A DNA stretch of 64,000 nucleotides from CADEEN01 sp963840805. Lineage in GTDB: Bacteria > Pseudomonadota > Gammaproteobacteria > Burkholderiales > Burkholderiaceae_C. Numbering within the stretch: position 1 is the first letter of the stretch; every line of letters begins with the position of its first letter. The position numbers and the translations under genes were made by a program. The stretch is from positions 1 through 64,000 of the forward strand of contig CAWJAJ010000003.1 in assembly GCA_963840805.1 (NCBI GenBank). The letters are read 5' to 3'. The notes below the pieces were generated by a model. The model did no database searches and was not told the DNA's origin. It saw only the letters and a program-made list of their open reading frames with translations. Positions 48,290-57,606 of this stretch are shown in pieces.

Positions 48290-49612
48290 ATGCCCCTGCT
48301 CGACACGGACCGCGAACTGACGCGCCACTCGTACTACGCCGCCACGGCGTCGCGCACGCAGCACTTTGCTGCGCTGCAGGGCGATGCCGGCGCGTGCGAT
48401 GTGGCCATCGTCGGCGGTGGGCTGGCGGGCTTGTCGGCTGCGATCGAGTTGCGCGAACGCGGCTTCGACGTGGCGCTGCTCGAAGCGCACGAAATCGGCT
48501 GGGGCGCCAGCGGCCGCAACGGCGGCCAGGCGATCCACGGCCTGGCCTGCGACCAGGCCACGATCGAGGCCCAACTGGGCCGCGAGGCGGCCAAGCGCGT
48601 GTTCGACATGTCGATCGAGTCGCTCGACCTGATGCGCCAGCGCTGCGCGCGCTTTGCCATCGACTGCGACTGGCGCGATGGTCACCTCGCGGTGGCCACC
48701 AGCGAACGCAAGGCGCGCCACCTGCGTGCCGACGTGGATGCCTTGCAGGCCCGCTACGGCTACCCGCTGCAGTGGATCGCCCGCGCCGACCTGCCGCGCT
48801 GGATCGCGAGTCCGGGTTACGTGGCCGGTGCGCATGACCCGCGCTCGGGCCACCTGCACCCGCTGAAGTACTGCTTCGGCTTGGCGCGCGCCGCGGCCGG
48901 GCTGGGCGTGCGGCTGCACGAGGGCACGGCGGTCACGCGCATCGACAGCGGCCGCGACAGCGTGACGCTGCGCACCGCCAGCGGCGCCTCGCTGCGCGCG
49001 CGCCAGTTGCTGCTGGCCGGCAACGTCTACCTGCAGGAACTGGCGCCGGCGCTGGCGCCGCAACTGGCCGCACGGATCATGCCCGTCGGCACCTACATCG
49101 TCTGCTCCAAGGCGATGCCCGCCGCGCAGGCGAATGCACTGATCCCGTGCGGCGCTGCGGTGTGCGACACCAATTTCGTGCTCGATTACTTCCGCACCAC
49201 CGCCGACCACCGCATGCTCTATGGCGGCCGCGTCAGCTACAGCACCGCCACGCCGATGAACCTGGCCGCCTCGATGCAAAAGCGCATGGCGCAGACCTTC
49301 CCGCAGCTGCGCGACGTCGAGGTCGAGTACGCCTGGGGCGGCTTCGTCGACATCTCGATGAACCGCGCGCCCGATTTCGGCCGCGTGCCCGCGCTCGGCG
49401 GCGCGGTGTATTACTTGCAGGGTTTCTCCGGCCATGGCCTGGCATTGACTGGCCTGGCGGGCAAGCTGGTGGCCGAGGCGATGGCCGGCGACGCCGCGCG
49501 CTTCGACACCTTCGCACGGCTGAAGCATCGCCCGTTCCCCGGCGGCCGCGCGCTGCGCACCCCGGCGCTGGTGCTCGGCATGGCCTATTACCGCCTGAAG
49601 GATCTGTTGTGA
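48290..49612 (+). CDS. puuB: Gamma-glutamylputrescine oxidase (FAD)
   Basis: A DAO-family flavoprotein, 440 residues. The dinucleotide fold is VAIVGGGLAGLSAAIELRER, followed by GWGASGRNGGQAIHGLACDQ and the C-terminal DAO motif YYLQGFSGHGLALTGLAGKL. PuuB oxidises gamma-glutamylputrescine to the aldehyde with release of ammonia and hydrogen peroxide. The assignment rests on family plus the puuA, puuC and puuD neighbours. A repeat lies between it and puuD. Confidence 0.88.
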   Translation: MPLLDTDRELTRHSYYAATASRTQHFAALQGDAGACDVAIVGGGLAGLSAAIELRERGFDVALLEAHEIGWGASGRNGGQAIHGLACDQATIEAQLGREAAKRVFDMSIESLDLMRQRCARFAIDCDWRDGHLAVATSERKARHLRADVDALQARYGYPLQWIARADLPRWIASPGYVAGAHDPRSGHLHPLKYCFGLARAAAGLGVRLHEGTAVTRIDSGRDSVTLRTASGASLRARQLLLAGNVYLQELAPALAPQLAARIMPVGTYIVCSKAMPAAQANALIPCGAAVCDTNFVLDYFRTTADHRMLYGGRVSYSTATPMNLAASMQKRMAQTFPQLRDVEVEYAWGGFVDISMNRAPDFGRVPALGGAVYYLQGFSGHGLALTGLAGKLVAEAMAGDAARFDTFARLKHRPFPGGRALRTPALVLGMAYYRLKDLL

Positions 49613-49624
49613 AGAGAGCTACCG

Positions 49625-49718
49625 CGAGCAGCTCGCGGGCCGAGCGCCGGGCCGCTCCCAAGCCGGCCCGCATCCCCTCGGGTGATCGGCCGCGGTACGC
49701 CGCGGACGAGGGGCTCCA
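49625..49718 (+). repeat. Intergenic repeat, family A, directly before puuD
   Basis: It contains GCCGGGCCGCTCCCAAGC at 49646-49663 and ends GAGGGGCTCCA next to the puuD ATG, the same ending as the copy before potI. The GAGGGG would act as the ribosome site. Confidence 0.7.
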
Positions 49719-50472
49719 ATGAGCAAACCCGTGGTGCTGGTGCCCGCCTGCAATCGCATGCTCGGCCACCACCCGTTCCACATCGCCGGCAAGAAGTACA
49801 TCGATGCGGTGCGGCTGGCGGGCTGTCAGCCGCTGGTGGTGCCGAGCGCCGCGCTCGATGAACTCGACGCATTGCTGGCGCTGGCCGACGGCCTGCTGCT
49901 GACCGGCTCGCCATCGAACGTGCATCCGAGCCACTTCGACGAGGGTGTGCACAACCCGGCGCTGCCGCTCGACACCGCGCGCGATGCCTGGACGCTGCCG
50001 CTGATTCCGAAGGCACTGGCGCTGCGCCGTGCCGCTGCTGGCGATCTGCCGCGGTGCGCAGGAAACCAACGTCGCGCTGGGCGGCAGCCTGCACCAGGCG
50101 GTGCAGGACGTGCCGGGCTTCAACGATCACCGCGCCGACGACGCTGCGCCGGTCGAGGTGCAGTACGGGCTGTCGCACAGCGTGGCCGTCGAGCCCGGCG
50201 GCGTGCTGGCGCGCGTGCTCGACCGCAGCCGTTTCGACGTCAACTCGCTGCATGCCCAGGCGGTGAACCGGCTGGCCGACGGGCTGCGCGTCGAGGCCCG
50301 TGCGCCCGATGGCGTGATCGAGGCGTTCGCCCACCCTGGTGCCCCCGGCTTCAACCTTTGCGTGCAATGGCACCCGGAGTGGCTGGCCCAGGACAACCCG
50401 GTATCGATGCAACTGCTGGCGGCCTTCGGCGCCGCGTGCCGCTCGTACCGCACCGACAAGACAACTCAGTAG
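49719..50472 (+). CDS. puuD: Gamma-glutamyl-GABA hydrolase (one frameshift)
   Basis: A class I glutamine amidotransferase-like hydrolase that frees GABA from gamma-glutamyl-GABA. It begins MSKPVVLVPACNRMLGHHPF, with LLLTGSPSNVHPSHF, the nucleophile in LLAICRGAQETNVALGG and the His/Glu pair in CVQWHPEWLAQD. One extra base near 50025 separates the N- and C-terminal halves. If left uncorrected, the first half reads straight into puuA, giving a false fusion. The ribosome site comes from the repeat upstream. The length of about 250 residues is normal. Confidence 0.9.
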
Positions 50473-50480
50473 GGGACCCC

Positions 50481-51848
50481 ATGGTCGTACGCGACAACTT
50501 CACATTCAGCGAACTCGAGAACTGGCTCAACGAGCGGCGCGTCACCGAAATCGAGTGCCTGGTGCCCGACTTGACCGGCGTGGCCCGCGGCAAGATCCTG
50601 CCGCGCCAGAAATTCACCGAGGACCGCGGCATGCGCCTGCCCGAGGTGGTGGTGGCGATGGGCGTGACCGGCGAATTCCCCGAGGAAGGGCCGTACTACG
50701 ACGTCATCACGCCGACCGACCGCGACATGCACCTGCGCCCCGACCCGAGCACGGTGCGCATCGTGCCGTGGGCGGTGGACCCGACGGCGCAGGTGATCCA
50801 CGACTGCTACGACCGCGACGGCAAGCTCGTCAGCTACGCGCCGCGCTCGGTGCTGCGCCGCGTCTGCGACCTGTTCGACGCCAAGGGCTGGGATCCGGTG
50901 GTGGCGCCCGAACTGGAGTTCTACCTGGTCGCGCGCAACACCGATCCCGACGTGCCGCTGAAGCCCCCGATCGGCCGCAGCGGCCGCAGCGAAACGTCGC
51001 GCCAGGCCTACTCGATCGACGCCGTCAACGAATTCGATCCGTTGTTCGAGGATGTTTACGACTACTGCGAGAAGATGGAGCTGAACGTCGACACGCTGAT
51101 CCACGAGGTCGGCGCCGGCCAGATGGAGATCAACTTCTTCCATGCCCATCCGCTGGGCCTCGCGGACGAGGTGTTCCTGTTCAAGCGCACGGTACGCGAG
51201 GCGGCGCTGCGCCACGACATGTTCGCCACCTTCATGGCCAAGCCGATCGCCGGCGAGCCCGGCAGCGCGATGCACATCCACCAGAGCGTGCTGGCCAAGG
51301 CCACCGGGCTCAACATCTTCAGCAACGCGGACGGCTCGCCATCGCAGGAGTTCTTCTGGTACATCGGCGGCCTGCAGAAGTACATCCCGGCGGCGATGGC
51401 GCTGTTCGCGCCCTACGTCAACAGCTACCGGCGGCTGGCACGCTTCACCGCGGCGCCGATCAACATCCAGTGGGGCACCGACAACCGCACGGTCGGCATT
51501 CGCAGCCCGGTGGCGACGCCGGCGGCGCGGCGCATCGAGAACCGCGTCATCGGCGCCGACGCCAATCCCTACGTGGCACTGGCCGCGACGCTGGCCTGCG
51601 GCTACCTGGGCATGGTCAACCGCATCGAGCCGTCGCACGAATGCAAGGGCGATGCCTACCTCGGCGATCACCAGTTGCCGCGCAGCCTCGGCGAAGCGCT
51701 GGCGCTGCTGCGCGGGGAGCGCGACCTGGCCGAGGTGCTCGGCGCCGATTTCGTCACCGTGTACTCGGAGATCAAGGAAGTCGAGTACGCCGAATTCATG
51801 AAGGTGATTTCGCCATGGGAGCGCGAGCATCTTCTGCTGCACGTTTGA
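50481..51848 (+). CDS. puuA: Gamma-glutamylputrescine synthetase
   Basis: A glutamine-synthetase-fold ligase, 455 residues, that joins glutamate to putrescine with ATP. The GS catalytic domain shows VAPELEFYLVARN, HEVGAGQMEINFF, GSAMHIHQSVLA (ATP/ammonia-site His), NIQWGTDNRTVGIRSP and RIENRVIGADANPYVALAAT. It lies eight bases after puuD with AGGGGA before ATG 50481. The PuuA name follows from the complete pathway around it. Confidence 0.9.
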   Translation: MVVRDNFTFSELENWLNERRVTEIECLVPDLTGVARGKILPRQKFTEDRGMRLPEVVVAMGVTGEFPEEGPYYDVITPTDRDMHLRPDPSTVRIVPWAVDPTAQVIHDCYDRDGKLVSYAPRSVLRRVCDLFDAKGWDPVVAPELEFYLVARNTDPDVPLKPPIGRSGRSETSRQAYSIDAVNEFDPLFEDVYDYCEKMELNVDTLIHEVGAGQMEINFFHAHPLGLADEVFLFKRTVREAALRHDMFATFMAKPIAGEPGSAMHIHQSVLAKATGLNIFSNADGSPSQEFFWYIGGLQKYIPAAMALFAPYVNSYRRLARFTAAPINIQWGTDNRTVGIRSPVATPAARRIENRVIGADANPYVALAATLACGYLGMVNRIEPSHECKGDAYLGDHQLPRSLGEALALLRGERDLAEVLGADFVTVYSEIKEVEYAEFMKVISPWEREHLLLHV

Positions 51849-51861
51849 AGGACACACCGCC

Positions 51862-53286
51862 ATGAACGCCGTTCTGACCCCCCGCACCGAGCCCCGCAAC
51901 CGCACCACGCAGGAGTGGCAGGCCGCCGATGCGGCCCACTTCCTGCATCCGTTCACCGATTTCAAGGCGCTGGCCCGGAAGGGCTCGCGCGTGATCACGC
52001 GGGCCGACAACATCTACCTGTGGGACAGCGACGGGAAGAAGATCCTCGACGCGATGAGCGGCCTGTGGTGCGTCAACGTCGGCTACGGCCAGCGCGCGCT
52101 GATCGATGCCGCGACGCGCCAGTTGGAGGCGCTGCCGTTCTACAACGCCTTCTTCCAGACCGCCACGCCGCCGGCGATCGAGTTGGCCGAACTGCTGGCC
52201 GAGGTCAGCCCGCCGCAGTTCCAGCACGTGTTCTTCTCCGGCTCGGGCTCGGAGGGCAACGACACCATCGTGCGCATGGTGCGCCGCTACTGGGACATCC
52301 TCGGCCAGCCCGAACGGCAGGTGATCATCAGCCGCAAGAACGCCTACCACGGCTCGACGATGGCCGGCGCGTCGCTGGGCGGCATGGCCGGCATGCACGC
52401 CCAGGGCGGCCTGCCGATCCCCGGCATCGTGCACATCGAGCAGCCGTACTGGTTCGAGAATGCCGCGCCGGGCATGTCGCGCGACGACTTCGGCCTGGTC
52501 GCGGCGCGTTGGCTCGAAAGCAAGATCCTCGAGATCGGCGCCGACAAGGTGGCGGCGTTCATCGGCGAGCCGGTCCAGGGCGCTGGCGGCGTGATCGTGC
52601 CGCCTGCCACCTACTGGCCCGAGATCCAGCGCATCTGCGACCAGTACGGCATCCTGCTGGTGAGCGACGAGGTCATCACCGGCTTCGGCCGCACCGGGCG
52701 CTGGTTCGGCTGCGAAACGATGGGCACGCGGCCCGACCTGATGACCTTCGCCAAGGGCGTGAGCAGCGGCTACATCCCGCTCGGCGGCGTGATGGTCGGC
52801 GACCGCGTCGCCAACGTGCTGATCGAGCAAGGTGGCGAGTTCAACCACGGCTACACCTACTCCGGCCACCCGGTCGCCTGCGCGGTGGCGCTGGCCAACA
52901 TCAAGCTGGTGCGCGAGCTCGGCCTGGTGGAGCGTGTGCGCGACGATGTCGGCCCCTACCTCGCGCAAGCGTTCGCACAGTTGGCGGAGCACCCGCTGGT
53001 CGGCGAGGCGCAGACCTGCGGCCTGATGGGGGCGTTGCTGCTGGTGAAGGACAAGCATGGGCGCGGCGATCGCGGCACGCCCTTTGCTTCCGATCTGGAG
53101 GTCGGGATGGTCTGTCGCGGCCACTGCTTCGCCAACGGACTGATCATGCGCGCCGTCGGCGACCGCATGATCATCGCGCCGCCGCTGGTGATCACCCGCG
53201 CACAGATCGACGAGATGGTGGCGCTGATCCGCCGCTGCCTCGACCTGACCCTGGCCGATGTGCGCGCGCGCGGCTGGGACCGCTGA
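51862..53286 (+). CDS. spuC: Putrescine:pyruvate aminotransferase
   Basis: A class III PLP transaminase of 474 residues, close to the SpuC group. It opens with HFLHPFTDFKALARKGSRVI, then FFSGSGSEGNDTIVRMVRRY (phosphate-binding), LVSDEVITGFGRTGRWFGCE (PLP Asp) and LMTFAKGVSSGYIPLGG (Lys). It converts putrescine directly to 4-aminobutyraldehyde, bypassing the glutamylated route. It starts 13 bases after puuA. Confidence 0.9.
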   Translation: MNAVLTPRTEPRNRTTQEWQAADAAHFLHPFTDFKALARKGSRVITRADNIYLWDSDGKKILDAMSGLWCVNVGYGQRALIDAATRQLEALPFYNAFFQTATPPAIELAELLAEVSPPQFQHVFFSGSGSEGNDTIVRMVRRYWDILGQPERQVIISRKNAYHGSTMAGASLGGMAGMHAQGGLPIPGIVHIEQPYWFENAAPGMSRDDFGLVAARWLESKILEIGADKVAAFIGEPVQGAGGVIVPPATYWPEIQRICDQYGILLVSDEVITGFGRTGRWFGCETMGTRPDLMTFAKGVSSGYIPLGGVMVGDRVANVLIEQGGEFNHGYTYSGHPVACAVALANIKLVRELGLVERVRDDVGPYLAQAFAQLAEHPLVGEAQTCGLMGALLLVKDKHGRGDRGTPFASDLEVGMVCRGHCFANGLIMRAVGDRMIIAPPLVITRAQIDEMVALIRRCLDLTLADVRARGWDR

Positions 53287-53374
53287 GCATTCCCCCCAAT
53301 GACCGGCAGTCGTCCACCGCCTAGACTGCCCCGTTGACCGCTGTCGTTCATCCCCACCCGGAGGTTTCCGCATC

Positions 53375-54493
53375 ATGATCAAACCGTTCTCGCTGCGCAC
53401 CGTCGGCACCCTCGGTGCCCTCGCGCTGGCCCTGTGTTCCCCGGGGCTGCGCGCCCAGGAGGAGGACAAGGTTCTCAATATCTACAACTGGTCGGACTAC
53501 ATCGCCGAGGACACGATCCGGAACTTCGAGAAAGAGACCGGTATCAAGGTCCGCTACGACAACTTCGACAACAACGAGATCGTCCACGCCAAGCTGGTCG
53601 CCGGCAAGACCGGCTACGACGTCGTGGTGCCGTCGTCGAATTGGGCCAAGCTGCAGATCGACGGCGGCCTGTTGCGCAAGCTCGACAAGGGCCAGTTGCC
53701 GAACTTCAAGAACCTCGACCCGGCGGTGCAGGGGCAGCTGGCGCGCATGGACCCGGGCAACGACTACATGGTCAACTGGCTGTGGGGCTTCACCACCGTC
53801 GGCATCAACGTCGACAAGGTCAAGGCCGCGCTGGGGCCGACGCCGATGCCCGACAACGTCTGGGATCTGGTGTTCAAGCCCGAGTACATCAGCAAGATGA
53901 AGTCGTGCGGCGTGTCGTTCCTCGATGCCGCCTCCGAGGTGGTGCCGGCCGCGCTGCACTACCTGGGCAAGCCGCCGTTCAGCAAGAACCCGTCCGACTA
54001 CTCGGCTGCAGCCAACCTGCTGAAGGCCGTGCGGCCGCATGTCTCGCTGTTCAGCTCGTCGGGCTACATCAATGACATGGCGAACGGCTCGATCTGCCTG
54101 GCGCTGGGCTGGTCGGGGGACATCAACATCGCGCGCCAGCGCGCCATCGACGGCAAGACCGGGCAGAACATCCAGGCCCTGATCCCGAAGAACGGCGGGC
54201 TGCTGTTCTTCGACGTGATGGTGATCCCGGCCGACGCGTCACACCCCGGCAACGCACACAAGTTCATCAACTACATCCTGCGTCCGGAGGTCTCGGCCAG
54301 CCTGACCAACAAGGTCTTCTACGCCAATCCGACGACGGCCTCCAAGCCCTTCGTCAAGCCCGAGGTGGCCAGCAACCCGACGGTGTTCCTGCCGCCGGCC
54401 GACCTGAAGAACATGGTCCCGCCGGATTCGCTGTCGAACGACCTGCGCCGCCTGATGACCCGCACCTACACCTCCTTCAAGACGGGACTCTGA
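53375..54493 (+). CDS. potF: Putrescine-binding periplasmic protein
   Basis: Family 1 polyamine-binding protein, 372 residues. A signal peptide precedes RAQEEDKVLNIYNWSDYIAE, the SpuD/PotF hallmark, followed by TIRNFEKETGIKVRYDNFDN and GYDVVVPSSNWAKLQIDGG. It delivers putrescine to PotGHI. The binding-pocket Trp and Asp of NWSDY are present. Confidence 0.93.
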   Translation: MIKPFSLRTVGTLGALALALCSPGLRAQEEDKVLNIYNWSDYIAEDTIRNFEKETGIKVRYDNFDNNEIVHAKLVAGKTGYDVVVPSSNWAKLQIDGGLLRKLDKGQLPNFKNLDPAVQGQLARMDPGNDYMVNWLWGFTTVGINVDKVKAALGPTPMPDNVWDLVFKPEYISKMKSCGVSFLDAASEVVPAALHYLGKPPFSKNPSDYSAAANLLKAVRPHVSLFSSSGYINDMANGSICLALGWSGDINIARQRAIDGKTGQNIQALIPKNGGLLFFDVMVIPADASHPGNAHKFINYILRPEVSASLTNKVFYANPTTASKPFVKPEVASNPTVFLPPADLKNMVPPDSLSNDLRRLMTRTYTSFKTGL

Positions 54494-54499
54494 TGACCG

Positions 54500-54590
54500 C
54501 CCACAAGCTTGCGGCTGCGCCGCTGCGCGCCCCCCCGAGGGGGAGCGCGGCCGCCTTGGGGCGGCCCGGCGACGGCCGAGGTTCGCGCTG
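54500..54590 (+). repeat. Intergenic repeat before potG
   Basis: CACAAGCTTGCGGCTGCGCC, a CCCCCCCGAGGGGG hairpin and CTTGGGGCGGCCCGGC make up the block. The last part is nearly the reverse complement of the family A core, so this copy points the other way. Confidence 0.6.
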
Positions 54591-54596
54591 ACGAAT

Positions 54597-55703
54597 ATGG
54601 CTTCACCACCGCAATCATCGGGGGCCTTCCTGCAGATCCAGGACGTGGTCAAGGATTTCAGCGGCCACCTGGCCGTCAACCATGTCAGCCTGGATATTGC
54701 CAAGGGCGAGATCTTCGCGCTGCTCGGCTCGTCGGGGTGCGGCAAGAGCACGCTGCTGCGCATGCTGGCGGGGTTCGAGACGCCGACCTCCGGGCGCATC
54801 GTGCTCGATGGCCAGGATCTCGCCGGCCTGCCGCCGTACGAACGGCGCATGAACATGATGTTCCAGAGCTATGCGCTGTTCCCGCACCTCACGGTGTGGG
54901 ACAACATCGCGTTCGGGCTGCGCCGCGAGGGGCTGGCCAAGGACAAGGTCGCCGCGCGGGTGGAGGCGATGCTGAAACTGGTGCAGCTCGGCAAGTACGC
55001 CAAGCGCAAGCCGCACCAGCTCTCCGGGGGGCAACAGCAGCGCGTCGCGCTGGCGCGCAGCCTGGCCAAGCAGCCGCAACTGCTGCTGCTCGACGAGCCG
55101 CTCGGTGCGCTCGACAAGAAACTGCGCGAAGAAACGCAGATCGAGCTGGTCAACATCATCGAGCAGGTCGGCGTGACCTGCGTGATGGTCACGCACGACC
55201 AGGAAGAGGCGATGACGATGGCCTCGCGCATCGCGGTGATGAGCGAAGGCAGCTTCCTGCAGGTCGGTGCGCCGGCCGACATCTACGAAACCCCGGCGAG
55301 TCGCTTCGTCGCCGATTTCATCGGCAACGTCAACCTGATGGACGGCACCGTCACGGTCGACCGCCCCGACCACGTGATCATCGACTGTGCCGACTGCCGC
55401 CACTACGTCGGCCACGGCATCACCGGCAACGAGGGCATGGCGGTCTCGGTGGCGCTGCGGCCCGAGAAGATCGCGCTGACGCGCGATGCGCCGCCCGAGA
55501 CCGAATTCAACGCGGTGCAGGGCACGATCAAGGAGATGTCGTACTTCGGCAGCTTCACCGTCTATCACCTGACGCTGGCCAGTGGCGCATTGCTCAAGGT
55601 CAGCCAGGCCAACACGCAGCGTCACCGCGACGATGCGCTGACCTGGGGCGACCGTGCCTGGGCGCATTGGTCGCCGCTGGCCCATGTGGTGCTGACGTCA
55701 TGA
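54597..55703 (+). CDS. potG: Putrescine ABC transporter ATP-binding protein
   Basis: A 368-residue ATPase. Walker A is LLGSSGCGKSTLLRM, the signature is HQLSGGQQQRVALARSL, Walker B is LLLLDEPLGALDKK and the switch histidine is in VMVTHDQEEAM. A C-terminal TOBE domain follows (VSVALRPEKIALTRD). ATG 54597 is near the end of the repeat block. The stop overlaps potH (ATGA). Confidence 0.95.
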   Translation: MASPPQSSGAFLQIQDVVKDFSGHLAVNHVSLDIAKGEIFALLGSSGCGKSTLLRMLAGFETPTSGRIVLDGQDLAGLPPYERRMNMMFQSYALFPHLTVWDNIAFGLRREGLAKDKVAARVEAMLKLVQLGKYAKRKPHQLSGGQQQRVALARSLAKQPQLLLLDEPLGALDKKLREETQIELVNIIEQVGVTCVMVTHDQEEAMTMASRIAVMSEGSFLQVGAPADIYETPASRFVADFIGNVNLMDGTVTVDRPDHVIIDCADCRHYVGHGITGNEGMAVSVALRPEKIALTRDAPPETEFNAVQGTIKEMSYFGSFTVYHLTLASGALLKVSQANTQRHRDDALTWGDRAWAHWSPLAHVVLTS

Positions 55704-56638
55704 ACGCCATGACCACGCTGCAGCGCCTGCGCTCGCTCGCCACCGGTCGCACCGCCGTCATCGGCGTGCCCTACCTGTGGCTGCTGGCGTTCTTCCTGCT
55801 GCCGTTCCTGATCGTTGCGCGCATCAGCGTGGCCGAGATGGAAAACGTGACGTTCAAGGACCTGCTGGTCTTCAAGGACGGCCTGCTGCAGCTGACCCTC
55901 AAGTTCACCGGTTACCAGTTCATCGTCGAAGACTCGCTTTACTTCGACGCCTACCTGCGCAGCGCTAAGTACGCCGCCGCGACCACCGTGCTGTGCCTGG
56001 CCATCGGCTACCCGTTCGCCTATTTCATGGCCCGCGCCCGGCCGACGGCGCAACCGGCGTTGCTGATGTTGGTGATGCTGCCGTTCTGGACCTCGTTCCT
56101 GCTGCGCGTCTATGCCTGGAAGGGCCTGCTCAGCGAGGGCGGCTGGATCGAGGGCGCGATCGTCGGTGTCGGGCTCGACCGCCTGCTCTTCGCCGCCGGT
56201 CTGATCGAGGCCGAGGGGCGGCTGATGAACACCCCGTTCTCGCTGGTGCTCGGCATGGTCTACACCTACCTGCCGTTCATGGTGCTGCCGCTGTACGCGA
56301 ACCTGGCCAAGATGGACCTGCGCCTGCTCGAAGCCGCCGCCGATCTCGGTGCCACGCCCTGGACAGCCTTCTGGCGCATCACCGTGCCGCTGTCCAAAGC
56401 CGGCATCATCGCCGGCTCGATGCTGGTGTTCATCCCGTGCGTCGGCGAGTTCGTGATCCCCGAGCTGCTCGGCGGCCCGCGCACCTTGATGATCGGCCGC
56501 GTGATGTGGGACGAGTTCTTCTCCAACAACGACTGGCCGATGGCCTCCAGCGTGGCCGTGGTGATGGTGCTGCTGATCATCGTGCCGCTGGCGATCTTCA
56601 ACAAGTACCAGGCCGAGGCCCAGGAGAGGCGGCAATGA
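55700..56638 (+). CDS. potH: Putrescine ABC transporter permease
   Basis: A 312-residue permease with six helices (VPYLWLLAFFLLPFLIVARI first) and the EAA loop EAAADLGATPWTAFWRITVP. The PotH-typical segment PCVGEFVIPELLGGPRTLMI is present. It pairs with PotI. Confidence 0.94.
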   Translation: MNAMTTLQRLRSLATGRTAVIGVPYLWLLAFFLLPFLIVARISVAEMENVTFKDLLVFKDGLLQLTLKFTGYQFIVEDSLYFDAYLRSAKYAAATTVLCLAIGYPFAYFMARARPTAQPALLMLVMLPFWTSFLLRVYAWKGLLSEGGWIEGAIVGVGLDRLLFAAGLIEAEGRLMNTPFSLVLGMVYTYLPFMVLPLYANLAKMDLRLLEAAADLGATPWTAFWRITVPLSKAGIIAGSMLVFIPCVGEFVIPELLGGPRTLMIGRVMWDEFFSNNDWPMASSVAVVMVLLIIVPLAIFNKYQAEAQERRQ

Positions 56639-56640
56639 GT

Positions 56641-56723
56641 TGGGCCGAGCGCCGGGCCGCCCCCAAGCCGGCCCACATCCCCCCGGGGGATCGAACGATG
56701 GTCTCATCGGGCGAGGGGCTCCA
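56641..56723 (+). repeat. Intergenic repeat, family A, directly before potI
   Basis: It contains GCCGGGCCGCCCCCAAGC at 56651-56668 (one base different from the copy before puuD) and ends GAGGGGCTCCA against the potI ATG, identical to the end of the puuD copy. The block separates potH and potI, which are usually adjacent. Confidence 0.7.
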
Positions 56724-57563
56724 ATGAACGCCGCGCAGGTCAATCGCTGGTTTGCCCGCGGCTGGCTCGGCGCGGGCTTCGTGTTCCTGTACCTGCCGAT
56801 CGTCGCGCTGGTGCTGTATTCGTTCAACGACTCACCGATTCCCAATGTCTGGCGCGGCTTCACGCTCAAGTGGTACGCCGCCCTCACGCGAGACCGCGAG
56901 ATGCTCGACGGCCTGTGGCTGAGCCTGAAGATCGCCTTCCTCACCGCCTCCGGCGCGGTCGTACTCGGCACCTTGGCGGCGTTCTCGCTCGTCAAGTACA
57001 AGCGGTTCACCGGGCGCACGATGTTCTCGGGCATGGTCAATGCCCCGCTGGTGATGCCCGAAGTCGTGATCGGTCTGTCGCTGCTGCTGATGCTGGTCAG
57101 CGTGCAACGCGCCATCGGCGTGCCCGAGCGCGGCATGATGACCATCTGGTTCGGCCACCTGCTGCTCGGCATGGCCTACGCCACGGTGGTGATCCAGGCG
57201 CGGCTGCATGACCTCAACCCGCAACTCGAGGAAGCGGCGATGGATCTCGGCGCCAGGCCGCACCAGGTGTTCTACCTGGTGACGCTGCCGATGATCACGC
57301 AATCGATCCTGTCGGCCTGGCTGCTGACATTCACGCTGTCGCTCGACGACGTGGTGCTGTCGGCGTTCCTGTCGGGTCCCGGCGCGACGACCATGCCGCT
57401 GGTGATCTTCTCGCGCGCACGGCTGGGCCTGAATCCCAGCGTCAACGCAGTGGCCACCATCATCGTCGCGCTGGTCGCCGCCGGCGTCGTGGTCGCCAGC
57501 TACCTGATCGCCCGCGCCGAACGCCAGCGCACGCTCGAGATGGCGGCCGCCAACCGCACCTGA
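56724..57563 (+). CDS. potI: Putrescine ABC transporter permease
   Basis: A 279-residue permease with six helices and the EAA loop EEAAMDLGARPHQVFYLVTL. FTLSLDDVVLSAFLSGPGAT is the PotC/PotI signature. The ribosome site GAGGGG is provided by the repeat that abuts the ATG. Confidence 0.94.
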   Translation: MNAAQVNRWFARGWLGAGFVFLYLPIVALVLYSFNDSPIPNVWRGFTLKWYAALTRDREMLDGLWLSLKIAFLTASGAVVLGTLAAFSLVKYKRFTGRTMFSGMVNAPLVMPEVVIGLSLLLMLVSVQRAIGVPERGMMTIWFGHLLLGMAYATVVIQARLHDLNPQLEEAAMDLGARPHQVFYLVTLPMITQSILSAWLLTFTLSLDDVVLSAFLSGPGATTMPLVIFSRARLGLNPSVNAVATIIVALVAAGVVVASYLIARAERQRTLEMAAANRT

Positions 57564-57606
57564 ACACCCTGTCACACCATCAACAAACCGCACCCGAGGA
57601 GAAAAC

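Noticed and set aside
46874..49528. 884-codon open frame on the minus strand
   Set aside because: It lies antisense to the transaminase and puuB and is a high-GC shadow frame rich in Arg, Ala, Gly and His with no domain.
49719..51848. Apparent PuuD-PuuA fusion frame
   Set aside because: The joining frame in the second half of puuD does not encode amidotransferase sequence. The true puuD frame, shifted near 50025, keeps CRGAQE and WHPEW and stops at 50472 before an independent puuA start.
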